A stretch of DNA of 64,000 bases from Flavobacteriaceae bacterium F08102 (GTDB lineage: Bacteria > Bacteroidota > Bacteroidia > Flavobacteriales > Flavobacteriaceae): positions 186,001 to 250,000 of the forward strand of contig JALKAY010000002.1 of assembly GCA_023015935.1 (NCBI GenBank), read 5' to 3'. The notes under the pieces were generated by a model that was not told the DNA's origin, did not search any database, and worked only from the letters and a program-made list of their open reading frames with translations. Below are positions 21,281 to 30,723 of the stretch, in pieces. Each line of letters begins with the position of its first letter. The stretch's first letter is position 1. Position numbers and translations under genes: made by a program.

Positions 21281-23089
21281 CTAAAAACAGTACTTGTTTT
21301 CAGCTTTTACTTTTTCGGCGATTTCATTTCGCAAATCGACAATGTCAGGGTAATTGGTGTATTTTGTAAACCGTTTTAATCCCATTAACATCATTTTTTG
21401 CTCATCACCTTCCGCGAAGGAAATAATACTCTCTTTTCCATTTTTCTCTACAATATCAACCGCTTGATATAAGTATAATTTAGCCATGGCAATTTGCACA
21501 GATTGAGCTTCTTTGCCAAAGCGTTTAACATTTTTTTCAGTGCGTAAAATTGCTGATTCGGCCATGTATATTTCAATTAATATATCAGAGGCGGCAATGA
21601 GCAATTGTTGGTGTTCTTCAATTTCAGGTCCGTATTTTTTAACAGCGGCACCGGCGACCATTAAAAACGCTTTCTTTAATCGTTTGATCATATCTTTTTC
21701 TTCAGCAAAAAGCTCAGAAAAATCAGGGCGATCAAAAGAAGGTATTCCAAGTAATTCTTTTGACACTTCAGTGGCAGGCGTCAAAAGGTCTACATGGCCT
21801 TTCATCGCTTTTTTAACCAACATACCTACAGATAACATTCTGTTTATTTCATTGGTTCCTTCATAAATTCGTGCAATTCTCGCATCCCTCCAAGCAGCTT
21901 CCATAGGGGTATCTTCAGAGAATCCCATTCCACCAAAAATTTGAATTCCTTCATCGGCACAGGCTTGAACATCTTCAGATACAGCAACTTTTAATATTGA
22001 GCACTCAATGGCATATTCTTCAACCCCTTTTAATTCGGCTTCTTGTTGCGAATTCCCACTAGCTTTTCTTAGTGCAATGCGATCTTCAATATTTTTTGCA
22101 GCTCTATACGTTGCAGATTCTCCAACATAGGCATTGGTTGCCATTTCGGCTAACTTCACCTTAATGGCACCAAAATCGGCAATAGGTGTATTAAATTGTT
22201 TGCGTTCATTTGCGTATTGTACTGCGGCTGTGGTAATTCTACGCTGAGAATCTAAACATGCTCCAGCGAGTTTTATTCTACCAATATTTAGTGCATTCAT
22301 GGCAATTTTAAAGCCTTCACCACGTCCGGCTAGCATATTTTCAACAGGCACTATACAGTCGTTAAAAAAAACTTGCCGGGTTGAAGAAGCACGTATTCCT
22401 AATTTGTGTTCTTCTTCTCCTAAGGTTATGCCATTTGGATTTTTTGGGTCGTATTCTACGATAAAACCAGTAATATTTTTATCATCTTCAATTCGTGCAA
22501 AAACAATCATTAAACTACAGAATCCAGCGTTTGAAATCCACATCTTCTGTCCGTTAATCTTATATGATTTTCCGTCTTCCGAAAGGGTGGCAGTTGTTTT
22601 TCCTGAATTTGCATCCGATCCGGCTCCAGGTTCTGTTAAGCAATAGGAACCAAACCATTCACCAGATGCTAGTTTTGGGATGTATTTTCGTTTTTGTTCT
22701 TCTGTACCATACAACGTAATTGGCATAGTTCCAATTCCCGTATGTGCACCAAAGGCGGTACTAAAAGAACCTGTACCACTGGAGATATAATCACAGGTCA
22801 ATAGAGTAGAAACAAAACTCATACCCAAACCACCGTATTCTTCAGGTACTGCAACGCCTAAAAAACCAAGATCTCCGGCTTTACGCATACATTCTTCGGT
22901 AAATGCGTAATCTTTGGCTTCAAACCGAGACCTATTGGCTATGATCTCTCGTTCGTTAAATTCCATTACGGCTTCCTTCATCATTCGCTGTTCTTCAGTG
23001 AAGTCTTCAGGTGTAAATACATCATCGCAGTTGGTTTCTTTCACTAAAAATTGACCGCCGCGGAGTAGGTCTTTATCTGTTGTTTCCAT
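21281..23089 (-). CDS. fadE: Acyl-CoA dehydrogenase
   Basis: First oxidation step of fatty-acid beta-oxidation, FAD-dependent. 602 aa, the long form with a C-terminal helical extension common in Bacteroidota and Bacillus FadE. FAD/substrate motifs seen: GSYCLTEPGAGSDA, KMWISNAGF, ERKQFNTPI, QIFGGMGFSEDTPMEAAWRDARI, and IYEGTNEINR, whose Glu is the usual catalytic base. Last gene of the leftward marR-fadN-fadA-fadE operon, 47 bases after the thiolase gene, ended by a strong terminator. Symbol by analogy; chain-length preference unknown. Confidence 0.93.
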   Translation of the reverse strand: METTDKDLLRGGQFLVKETNCDDVFTPEDFTEEQRMMKEAVMEFNEREIIANRSRFEAKDYAFTEECMRKAGDLGFLGVAVPEEYGGLGMSFVSTLLTCDYISSGTGSFSTAFGAHTGIGTMPITLYGTEEQKRKYIPKLASGEWFGSYCLTEPGAGSDANSGKTTATLSEDGKSYKINGQKMWISNAGFCSLMIVFARIEDDKNITGFIVEYDPKNPNGITLGEEEHKLGIRASSTRQVFFNDCIVPVENMLAGRGEGFKIAMNALNIGRIKLAGACLDSQRRITTAAVQYANERKQFNTPIADFGAIKVKLAEMATNAYVGESATYRAAKNIEDRIALRKASGNSQQEAELKGVEEYAIECSILKVAVSEDVQACADEGIQIFGGMGFSEDTPMEAAWRDARIARIYEGTNEINRMLSVGMLVKKAMKGHVDLLTPATEVSKELLGIPSFDRPDFSELFAEEKDMIKRLKKAFLMVAGAAVKKYGPEIEEHQQLLIAASDILIEIYMAESAILRTEKNVKRFGKEAQSVQIAMAKLYLYQAVDIVEKNGKESIISFAEGDEQKMMLMGLKRFTKYTNYPDIVDLRNEIAEKVKAENKYCF

Positions 23090-23136
23090 ATTGTTTAATT
23101 GATAAGGTGATATTAATTTTGTTTGATTATGTTGGA

Positions 23137-24327
23137 CTAGTGTAAAAATTCAAAGATGCCACAGGCTCCTTGACCCGTACCCACACACATTGTCACAGCA
23201 CCGTATTTACCAGGCATATTACGTTTGCGCATTTCATCAAAGAGTTGGACGGATAATTTAGCTCCTGTACATCCGAGGGGATGTCCTAAAGCAATGGCCC
23301 CTCCATTCACATTCACAATATCAGGGTTAAGATCTAACTCGCGGATAACCGCTAGTGATTGTGAAGCAAAAGCTTCATTTAATTCTATTAACGCGAGGTC
23401 ATCTTGATGAAGTCCTGCTAGTTTTAGTGCTTTTGGAATAGCTTTTACAGGACCAATTCCCATAATTCTTGGTTCGACACCGGCAGCAGCATAGTTGACT
23501 AAACGCGCAATGGGTTCTAAATTGAGTTCTTTCACCATATCTTCGCTCATAACCATAACAAAAGCAGCACCATCACTCATTTGAGAAGAGTTTCCTGCGG
23601 TTACGCTACCATTGGCGGCAAAGACCGGTTTTAATTTTGCGAGAATTTCTTTTGAGGTTCCTTTCCGTGGACCTTCATCTTTGGTAACCGTATATGATTT
23701 GGTGGCTTTTTTACCATTGTCATCAATATAGGTTTGATTGACAGTAATCGGAACGATCTGATCTTGAAAGCGATCTTCGGCCTGTGCTTTTAATGCTTTT
23801 ATGTGTGAGTTATATGCAAATTCGTCTTGGTCTTCTCTTGATACGTTAAATTGATTTGCGACTGCTTCGGCAGTATTTCCCATACCCCAGTAATAGTCGG
23901 CATGTCCTTGTTTTACAAGATCGTAATTCAATTCAGTCTTATAACCAGTCATGGGTACTGAACTCATACTTTCAGCACCTCCAGCAATAATACATTTGGC
24001 CATTCCAGATCTGATTTTTGCAGTTGCAATAGCAATGGTTTCAATACCAGAAGAGCAAAATCGGTTGACAGTTACCCCTGGAATATCTACAGAATCTAAT
24101 CCCATTAAAGAGATTAACCGTGCCATATTGAGACCTTGAGAGCCTTCAGGCATCGCATTACCTACAATAACGTCGTCGATTCGTTTCTTGTCTAATTGAG
24201 GTAATTCTTTCATCATATATTGGATGGTTTCGGCGGCCAATTCGTCGGTTCTTTTAAATCTGAAAACACCCTTTGGAGCTTTGCCTACGGCGGTTCTATA
24301 TGCTTTTACTATATATGCTTCTTTCAT
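23137..24327 (-). CDS. fadA: Acetyl-CoA C-acyltransferase (thiolase)
   Basis: Last step of beta-oxidation, thiolytic release of acetyl-CoA. 396 aa. Nucleophile Cys91 in NRFCSSG, base His in GHPLGCTGA and second Cys in [12 protein letters not shown] are intact. Operon context with the dehydrogenase/hydratase fusion and FadE fits degradation of fatty acids rather than acetoacetyl-CoA synthesis. Confidence 0.95.
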   Translation of the reverse strand: MKEAYIVKAYRTAVGKAPKGVFRFKRTDELAAETIQYMMKELPQLDKKRIDDVIVGNAMPEGSQGLNMARLISLMGLDSVDIPGVTVNRFCSSGIETIAIATAKIRSGMAKCIIAGGAESMSSVPMTGYKTELNYDLVKQGHADYYWGMGNTAEAVANQFNVSREDQDEFAYNSHIKALKAQAEDRFQDQIVPITVNQTYIDDNGKKATKSYTVTKDEGPRKGTSKEILAKLKPVFAANGSVTAGNSSQMSDGAAFVMVMSEDMVKELNLEPIARLVNYAAAGVEPRIMGIGPVKAIPKALKLAGLHQDDLALIELNEAFASQSLAVIRELDLNPDIVNVNGGAIALGHPLGCTGAKLSVQLFDEMRKRNMPGKYGAVTMCVGTGQGACGIFEFLH

Positions 24328-24395
24328 TTTTTTTCTATTTGAAATTTTCTAAACGCTTGGTTGTATTGTATTAATTGCAAATCCCTTAGCCATCT

Positions 24396-26804
24396 TTAAT
24401 TTCGTAAGGGTTTTCCCTTAGTCAACATATGCTGTATACGCTCCAAGGTTTTTCGTTCTGTACATAAACTTAAAAAGGCTTCTCTTTCAAGATCGAGTAA
24501 ATATTGTTCGTTTACCAGCGTAGGTTCAGATAAATCTCCACCAGCCATTACATAGGCTAGTTTATTGGCGATTTTGTGATCGTGTTCACTGATATAGTGG
24601 CTGGCTTCCATAGCGTCGGTTCCCACCATAAACATTCCTAAGGCTTGTTTTCCGAGTACTTTAATGTCTTGGCGTTTTGGTGGTTGTGTATAGCCACTTT
24701 CGGCCATTAATTTTGCATAGGCTTTTGCGGTAGCTATTTGACGGTCTTTATTTACCACAACAATATCTTTCCCTGGTTGTAAAAGGCCCAAATCAAAAGC
24801 TTCATATGCAGAAGTGGATACTTTTGCCATGGCAATGGTTAAGAAATATTCTTGAAGAATGTTTAGTTCAACATCATTCTTTTTAAAGCTATCTGATGCG
24901 CGTAATGCCATTTCTTTAGAACCACCTCCGCCAGGAATGACACCAACTCCAAATTCAACAAGTCCCATATACGTTTCTGCAGCGGCAACTACTTTATCGG
25001 CGTGAAGTGAAAGTTCACAACCGCCTCCAAGGGCCATGCCGTGTGGGGCTGATACGGTGGGAATGGAAGAGTATCGCATGCGCATCATGGTATCTTGAAA
25101 ATATTTAATAGCCATGTTTAATTCGTCATATTCTTGCTCGGCAGCCATCATAAAAATCATTCCAATGTTTGCACCTACTGAAAAATTTGCAGCTTGATTT
25201 CCAATAACCAGCCCTTGAAAGTTTTGTTCGGCTAAATCTATTGCTTTGTTGAGGCCTGCTAAAACGTCTCCACCAATGGTATTCATTTTAGATTGAAATT
25301 CAACGTTTAAAATTCCATCCCCTAAATCTTCAATAACCACACCTGCATTTTTAAACACTTCAGATGTTTTTCTAATATTGTCCAAAATAATGAAGGAATC
25401 CTGTCCAGGTACTTTTACGTGTTTCTTGGAAGGAATGTCATAGGCAAAGGTTGCACCTTCTTTAACGGAGTAAAATGTTGTATGACCACTTTTTATCATT
25501 TCATCTACCCAAGTTGCAGGAGCAAAGCCTTCAGCTTGCATGATATTTATCCCTTCTGTTACCCCGATGGCATCCCAAATTTGAAAAGGTCCGTGTTCCC
25601 ATCCAAATCCAGCTTTCATGGCATCATCAATTTTGTATAGATCATCAGAAATTTCTGGAATTCTATGTGAAACATAGGCAAAAAGGGCGGCAAAGGTTTT
25701 TCGATAAAAGTCTCCCGCTTTATCTTTTCCTTTCACCAGTACTTTAAATCGATCAACTACCTTATCAATAGTCTTAGTCAATTCTAAGGTGTCAAATTTT
25801 GCTTTTTTCGCAGAGCGATATTCAAGTGTTTCTAAATCGAGGCTTAAGATCTCTTTTTGTCCTTTATCATCAACATTTTTTTTGTAAAACCCCTGACCTG
25901 TTTTGCTTCCCAACCATTTGTTTTTGATCATATGCTCAATGAAATCAGGAATTTCAAAGAGTGGAAGTTGTTCGTCGTTCTTGCAGTTTTCGTGAATTCC
26001 GTTCGCTACGTGTACTAAGGTGTCTAAACCTACCACATCAACAGTACGGAACGTGGCCGATTTAGGTCGTCCAATGACAGGTCCCGTTAATTTGTCTACT
26101 TCTTCGATGGTGAGTCCTAGATCTTTTACTGCATGGAATAAACTCATAATACTAAAAATTCCAATTCGATTTCCGATAAATGCAGGTGTGTCTTTTGCTA
26201 TCACCGAAGTTTTTCCTAAAAACTTTTCTCCATAGCCGTAAAGAAAATCAATTACCTCAGGTTTGGTTTTTGGACCAGGAATGATTTCGAATAATTTTAA
26301 ATAACGAGCAGGATTAAAAAAGTGGGTGCCACAAAAGTGCTGCTGGAAATCCTCACTTCTATCCTTACTCATAAAATGAATGGGGATACCCGAGGTGTTC
26401 GAGGTAATTAAGGTACCTGGTTTACGGTATTTTTCAACCTGTTCAAATACTTTTTGTTTAATATCAAGGCGTTCAACTACCACTTCCATGACCCAATCAA
26501 CGTCGGCAATTTTAGCGAGATCATCTTCAAGATTCCCCGTAGTGATCCGAGAGGCAAAACGTTGCGAATAGATAGGCGAAGGTTTGGATTTCAATGAGGC
26601 CTTTAGACTTTCATTGACAATTCTATTTCGCACGACAGCATCTGTTAAGGTAAGACCTTTTGCTTTTTCAGCAGCGGTTAATTCTCTAGGTACAATGTCT
26701 AAGAGAAGAACTTCAACACCAATATTAGCAAAATGACAGGCAATGCCTGAACCCATAATACCCGATCCTATAATGGCTACTTTTTTAATTGATCTATTTT
26801 TCAT
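24396..26804 (-). CDS. fadN: 3-hydroxyacyl-CoA dehydrogenase / enoyl-CoA hydratase fusion
   Basis: Two middle steps of beta-oxidation in one 802-aa protein. The NAD-binding dehydrogenase comes first (GSGIMGSGIACHFANIG at residues 13-29, FFNPARYLKLFEIIPG), then a second dehydrogenase C-domain and finally the crotonase domain from about residue 470 (SAPHGMALGGGCELSLHAD, VGVIPGGGGSKEMALR). This order matches Bacillus FadN, not E. coli FadB/FadJ, in which the hydratase is first. It follows marR by seven bases. Confidence 0.93.
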   Translation of the reverse strand: MKNRSIKKVAIIGSGIMGSGIACHFANIGVEVLLLDIVPRELTAAEKAKGLTLTDAVVRNRIVNESLKASLKSKPSPIYSQRFASRITTGNLEDDLAKIADVDWVMEVVVERLDIKQKVFEQVEKYRKPGTLITSNTSGIPIHFMSKDRSEDFQQHFCGTHFFNPARYLKLFEIIPGPKTKPEVIDFLYGYGEKFLGKTSVIAKDTPAFIGNRIGIFSIMSLFHAVKDLGLTIEEVDKLTGPVIGRPKSATFRTVDVVGLDTLVHVANGIHENCKNDEQLPLFEIPDFIEHMIKNKWLGSKTGQGFYKKNVDDKGQKEILSLDLETLEYRSAKKAKFDTLELTKTIDKVVDRFKVLVKGKDKAGDFYRKTFAALFAYVSHRIPEISDDLYKIDDAMKAGFGWEHGPFQIWDAIGVTEGINIMQAEGFAPATWVDEMIKSGHTTFYSVKEGATFAYDIPSKKHVKVPGQDSFIILDNIRKTSEVFKNAGVVIEDLGDGILNVEFQSKMNTIGGDVLAGLNKAIDLAEQNFQGLVIGNQAANFSVGANIGMIFMMAAEQEYDELNMAIKYFQDTMMRMRYSSIPTVSAPHGMALGGGCELSLHADKVVAAAETYMGLVEFGVGVIPGGGGSKEMALRASDSFKKNDVELNILQEYFLTIAMAKVSTSAYEAFDLGLLQPGKDIVVVNKDRQIATAKAYAKLMAESGYTQPPKRQDIKVLGKQALGMFMVGTDAMEASHYISEHDHKIANKLAYVMAGGDLSEPTLVNEQYLLDLEREAFLSLCTERKTLERIQHMLTKGKPLRN

Positions 26805-26811
26805 TTATGTA

Positions 26812-27270
26812 TTATTTATTGAGTTTCACAGATTCTTCGAAGATTTCTCGCTCTGCGATTAATTGATTTATTTTATCCGTCACTTCAAAGAAATGATTGA
26901 GTTTTTCTTCAGGCACTTCTGCCTTTATTTTTTCATTAAAGGTGATGACAGTTTCCCTTGACAATTTACGCATTTCCTTACCATAATCAGTTAATTTGAT
27001 TAGTACACTTCTGCCATCAACAGGATTTTTCTCTCTAAAAATAGCCCCTTTATCTTCCATTGATTTTAGCAATCGAGATAAACTAGTAGGTTCCATACCC
27101 ATTTGTGGACCTAATGCTGTAGATGGAGTGCCATTTTCATAATCGATATTTAATAAAACAAAACCTGTAGCCATGGTGCTATTCTGTTTTGCCGCCTGTT
27201 CGTTGTACATTTTTGCTACCGCTTGCCAAGTAGCGCGAAGTACATGGTCTATTGTGTTCTCTTTTAACAT
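26812..27270 (-). CDS. MarR family transcriptional regulator of the fad operon
   Basis: Winged-helix regulator, 152 aa, usual MarR length. Seen: the recognition region MGMEPTSLSRLLKSMEDKGAI followed by the wing REKNPVDGRSVLIKLTDYGKE. First gene of the operon; a palindrome in its promoter (27292-27309) suggests it represses itself and the fad genes. Inferred ligand is an acyl-CoA or fatty acid, from context only. Confidence 0.93.
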   Translation of the reverse strand: MLKENTIDHVLRATWQAVAKMYNEQAAKQNSTMATGFVLLNIDYENGTPSTALGPQMGMEPTSLSRLLKSMEDKGAIFREKNPVDGRSVLIKLTDYGKEMRKLSRETVITFNEKIKAEVPEEKLNHFFEVTDKINQLIAEREIFEESVKLNK

Positions 27271-27274
27271 ACTA

Positions 27275-27282
27275 CAAATATA
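27275..27282 (-). promoter_or_regulatory. -7 element TATATTTG of the fad operon
   Basis: Minus-strand TATATTTG only four bases before the marR ATG, implying a transcript with almost no leader. The palindrome at 27292-27309 covers the spacer and -33 region. Confidence 0.6.
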
Positions 27283-27291
27283 GCATTTTTT

Positions 27292-27309
27292 TATTATGCA
27301 CGCATAGTA
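27292..27309. promoter_or_regulatory. Palindromic operator candidate upstream of marR
   Basis: TATTATGC, two bases, GCATAGTA: seven of eight positions are symmetric, with the core TATGC-N2-GCATA perfect. It spans roughly -17 to -35 of the operon promoter, where a bound MarR dimer would block RNA polymerase. The size fits a MarR site. Binding is inferred. Confidence 0.55.
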
Positions 27310-27353
27310 AAATATTTAAATGTTACGAATCTCATTTTTTGGCGTCAAATGGA

Positions 27354-27361
27354 TATCTTTG
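27354..27361 (+). promoter_or_regulatory. -7 element TATCTTTG before the ABC exporter genes
   Basis: Exact TAnnTTTG match 18 bases before the ATG at 27380. No TTG at the usual distance was found. Confidence 0.45.
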
Positions 27362-27379
27362 AAAAAAAAATAGCCATAA

Positions 27380-28306
27380 ATGAATGAAATCTTAGTTGCG
27401 AAAGACATTGTTAAGCGTTTTGGTGAGTATACAGCACTGAATAAGGTGTCTATTGCCGTTCCAAAAGGAAGTATTTTTGGATTATTAGGTCCGAATGGGG
27501 CTGGTAAAACTACGTTGATACGGATAATTAACCAAATAACCCTACCAGATGAAGGTTTAGTGTCGTTAGATGGTGCTCCACTGAGACCAGATCATATTAA
27601 GGATATTGGTTATTTACCAGAGGAAAGAGGGTTGTATAAGTCGATGAAAGTTGGTGAGCAGGCGTTATATCTTGCACAGCTTAAAGGCCTTACAAAGGCG
27701 CAGGCTAAAGAAAAGCTCCGGTATTGGTTTAAAAAATTTGAAATTACTGATTGGTGGGATAAAAAAGTTCAGGAGTTATCGAAAGGGATGGCACAAAAGA
27801 TTCAGTTCATCGTTACGGTAATGCACGAGCCTAAATTATTGATCTTTGATGAACCTTTTAGCGGATTTGACCCGATAAATGCAAACCGAATAAAGGATGA
27901 GATCCTTGAATTACGCGATAAAGGAGCTACCGTCATTTTTTCAACGCACCGTATGGAGTCTGTAGAAGAGCTTTGTGATCATATTGCGTTAATTCATAAA
28001 TCGAATAAAATACTAGATGGTAAATTAATTGATATTCAACGTGAATATCGGACAAATACTTATGAGATTGGATTGCTATCTGATCAAAAAGAGGAAGTTT
28101 TAAAAAAGTTAAATGAGACGTTTGAAGTCTCAGAGGCAACTTTTAAAACCATCAATGATGAATTGAAATTGAACATTAGAGTTTCCCCAAATACCTCTGC
28201 GAATCAATTGCTCAATCAGTTGATGCCGTATGGTCAACTCACCCACTTTGTTGAAGTGATTCCAAGCGTGAGTGATATATTTATTCAAACTGTTCAAAAT
28301 AATTAA
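27380..28306 (+). CDS. ABC transporter ATP-binding protein
   Basis: Cytoplasmic ATPase subunit of an ABC-2 type exporter, 308 aa. Walker A GPNGAGKTT near residue 38, signature motif ELSKGMAQK (variant of LSGGQ), Walker B LLIFDEPFSGFDP and switch His in STHRMES. The C-terminal ~80 residues form a DUF4162-like domain typical of NatA/CcmA-like subunits. The permease gene begins two bases after its stop. Confidence 0.95.
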   Translation: MNEILVAKDIVKRFGEYTALNKVSIAVPKGSIFGLLGPNGAGKTTLIRIINQITLPDEGLVSLDGAPLRPDHIKDIGYLPEERGLYKSMKVGEQALYLAQLKGLTKAQAKEKLRYWFKKFEITDWWDKKVQELSKGMAQKIQFIVTVMHEPKLLIFDEPFSGFDPINANRIKDEILELRDKGATVIFSTHRMESVEELCDHIALIHKSNKILDGKLIDIQREYRTNTYEIGLLSDQKEEVLKKLNETFEVSEATFKTINDELKLNIRVSPNTSANQLLNQLMPYGQLTHFVEVIPSVSDIFIQTVQNN

Positions 28307-28308
28307 GC

Positions 28309-29613
28309 ATGAACCACTTATCACTAATTACCAAACGGGAATACCTAAATAAAGTCAAAAATAAGTCATTTATTATTATGACTTTTTTAAGCCCCATCAT
28401 TATGGTTGGTGTAATCAGCCTAATTGCTTATTTGACTCAGCTCAACAATGACAGTGTACGAACGATTTCTGTTTTAGATGAAAGTGGATTGTTTGTTGAT
28501 AATTTTAAAAGTACGTCAGCAACAACGTACCATGTTCTAGAGGGAGTGGAGCTCGATGTGGCAAAGAAGTTAACCCAAGAAGCTAAAAATTACGGCCTCC
28601 TTTATATTCCACAGGGAGCCAACGTAGATGAGATTGCACAAAAGATAATTTTTTATTCTGATGATTCACCATCTTTATTTGTGATGGATGATATTGAGGA
28701 TACCATCGCAGAAAATGCACGAACTATCAAATTAAAAGATTCTGGTTTAGATGCGACGTTGGTGAATAGTATGAATGTTAAAGTTTCGGCAGATCTTGAG
28801 ACTTTTGACGGAGAGACTACCTCGAAAATGGGAAATGGACTTAAGTTGATTTTTGGCGGTGCAGCAGGCTACCTTCTTTTTATGTTTATCATTGTGTATG
28901 GCAATATGATTATGCGCAGTGTCATTGAAGAAAAGACGAGTAGAATTATTGAAATCATTGTTTCTTCAGTGAAACCAATTAAGCTTTTACTCGGAAAAAT
29001 ATTTGGGTCTACCTTAGCGGGATTAACGCAATTTGTTATTTGGATTGTTGTTGGAGGATTATTAATGATTCTCGCGTCTTCGATCTTTGGAATTGAACTG
29101 GGAGGGATGCCTTCGCAGGAACTTATAAATCAAGCTTCTAGTAGTGGTGCAAACGAAGAATTGGCAACCATCGTAGCTGAAATATGGCGCTTACCTTTGT
29201 TAAATTTAGTGGTGATGTTTATCCTATTCTTTGCAGGCGGCTATTTGTTATATGCCTCAATTTACGCGGCAATTGGTGCTGCGGTAGACAATGAAACAGA
29301 CACACAACAATTTATGTTACCGATTATTTTGCCGCTGATGTTGGCGATATATGTTGGTTTTTTCACGGTAATTGAAAATCCGCATGGAGTGGTTTCTCAA
29401 ATATTTTCATATATTCCATTTACTTCACCTGTGGTGATGTTGATGCGAATTCCATTTGGCGTACCCATTTGGCAGCAATTAATTTCGGTTGTAATTTTAT
29501 TTGCTACCTTTTATTTGATGGTTGTATTAGCTGCGAAAATTTATCGTGTCGGTATTTTAATGTACGGAAAAAAACCAACCTATAAGGAATTGTATAAGTG
29601 GCTAAAATATTAA
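28309..29613 (+). CDS. ABC-2 family permease
   Basis: Membrane subunit partnering the upstream ATPase, 434 aa. A first membrane helix near residues 20-40 (SFIIMTFLSPIIMVGVISLIAYL), a large outside domain to about residue 180, then about five helices, with VIEEKTSRIIEIIVSSVKP, the conserved NatB-type loop. Cargo not readable; NatB homologues export sodium or lipids/antibiotics. Confidence 0.93.
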   Translation: MNHLSLITKREYLNKVKNKSFIIMTFLSPIIMVGVISLIAYLTQLNNDSVRTISVLDESGLFVDNFKSTSATTYHVLEGVELDVAKKLTQEAKNYGLLYIPQGANVDEIAQKIIFYSDDSPSLFVMDDIEDTIAENARTIKLKDSGLDATLVNSMNVKVSADLETFDGETTSKMGNGLKLIFGGAAGYLLFMFIIVYGNMIMRSVIEEKTSRIIEIIVSSVKPIKLLLGKIFGSTLAGLTQFVIWIVVGGLLMILASSIFGIELGGMPSQELINQASSSGANEELATIVAEIWRLPLLNLVVMFILFFAGGYLLYASIYAAIGAAVDNETDTQQFMLPIILPLMLAIYVGFFTVIENPHGVVSQIFSYIPFTSPVVMLMRIPFGVPIWQQLISVVILFATFYLMVVLAAKIYRVGILMYGKKPTYKELYKWLKY

Positions 29614-29622
29614 TCATTTTCT

Positions 29623-30447
29623 GTGGAAGATATTAAAAACATACTGGACTATAGCTTTTCCCTAGGGAAAGACAGTGAGATTACTGTAAGAGCCATACTG
29701 ATGGTTGTGATTGCACTTATAGCTACGTCCATTGTTTTAAATTTTTTGCGAAAATTGGTCACGCGAAAGTTACCTGAAGAAGATAAGGTTAAATTTGTTT
29801 CTGTTTTTGGTTATTTAAAATGGGTGATTTACCTTGTTATTTTTCTTATTACACTGCATACCGGGGGTGTTAATATAACCGCTATTTTCGCGGCATCTGC
29901 AGCCTTGTTGATTGGAGTTGGTTTAGCTCTTCAAACCTTGTTTCAAGATATTATCTCAGGTATTTTTATTCTAATTGATCAATCTGTCCACGTAGGGGAT
30001 ATTATTGAGTTAGAAGGAAAGGTTGGGCGCGTAGAAGAGATTAAATTGAGAACAACAAGGGCTGTAACCGTTGACAATAAAGTGATTATCATTCCCAATC
30101 ATTTGTATTTGACCAATAGTTTGTACAATTGGACAGAAAACGGAACCGAGACGAGGGAGTGTGTTTCAGTAGGTGTAGCTTACGGTAGTGACACGGCCTT
30201 AGTGAAAAAGATTTTACTGTCTGTTGCGAATGATCATAAGGCGGTATTTAAAAATCCTGAACCCGTCGTGCTATTTGAAGATTTTGGAGATAGCGCACTT
30301 CAATTTAAATTATGCTTTTCTTTGAATGATAGTTTTCAGGCAAGAGGGCCCAAAAGTGATATGCGATTTGAAATTGACAGACGCTTTAGAGAGGCTGGTA
30401 TTTCTATTCCATTTCCCCAAAGAGATTTGCATATTATCAAATCGTAA
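29623..30447 (+). CDS. MscS-family mechanosensitive channel
   Basis: Small-conductance channel-like protein, 274 aa. Three predicted membrane helices; the third carries the pore pattern of A and G (FAASAALLIGVGLALQTLFQDIISGIFILID) followed by the MscS beta domain (VGDIIELEGKVGRVEEI, IIPNHLYLTNSLYNW). Starts with GTG nine bases after the permease gene, likely in the same transcript. Releases osmolytes under osmotic downshock, by family. Confidence 0.93.
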   Translation: MEDIKNILDYSFSLGKDSEITVRAILMVVIALIATSIVLNFLRKLVTRKLPEEDKVKFVSVFGYLKWVIYLVIFLITLHTGGVNITAIFAASAALLIGVGLALQTLFQDIISGIFILIDQSVHVGDIIELEGKVGRVEEIKLRTTRAVTVDNKVIIIPNHLYLTNSLYNWTENGTETRECVSVGVAYGSDTALVKKILLSVANDHKAVFKNPEPVVLFEDFGDSALQFKLCFSLNDSFQARGPKSDMRFEIDRRFREAGISIPFPQRDLHIIKS

Positions 30448-30678
30448 GTCATTGTCGTAGGTACTTAGGTCTGTTGTCAAATAGATTTTATTCCTATAGA
30501 CAGGATGTTCAAATGACAAAGAAATAAGTGAGAAAGAATACAATTAAGCATCGCAGGCAGGGTAATTTTTGCACTCTACATTTTATCTACTGTTTAACGT
30601 AAAGGTGGTTAAATGAAAGTCAAAGATTACGCTCATATTTTGGATTTTCTTTAACTTTTGACACGGGGCAATAATTAT

Positions 30679-30707
30679 TGAGACTCATTACTAATTCCTA
30701 TCTTTAC
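30679..30707 (+). promoter_or_regulatory. Promoter for the sigma-54 activator gene
   Basis: TTG at 30679-30681, 18-base spacer, TATCTTTA at 30700-30707 (seven of eight to TAnnTTTG), 16 bases before the ATG. The rest of the 276-base gap 30448-30723 shows nothing clear. Confidence 0.5.
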
Positions 30708-30723
30708 GCAAAATAAAATAACA

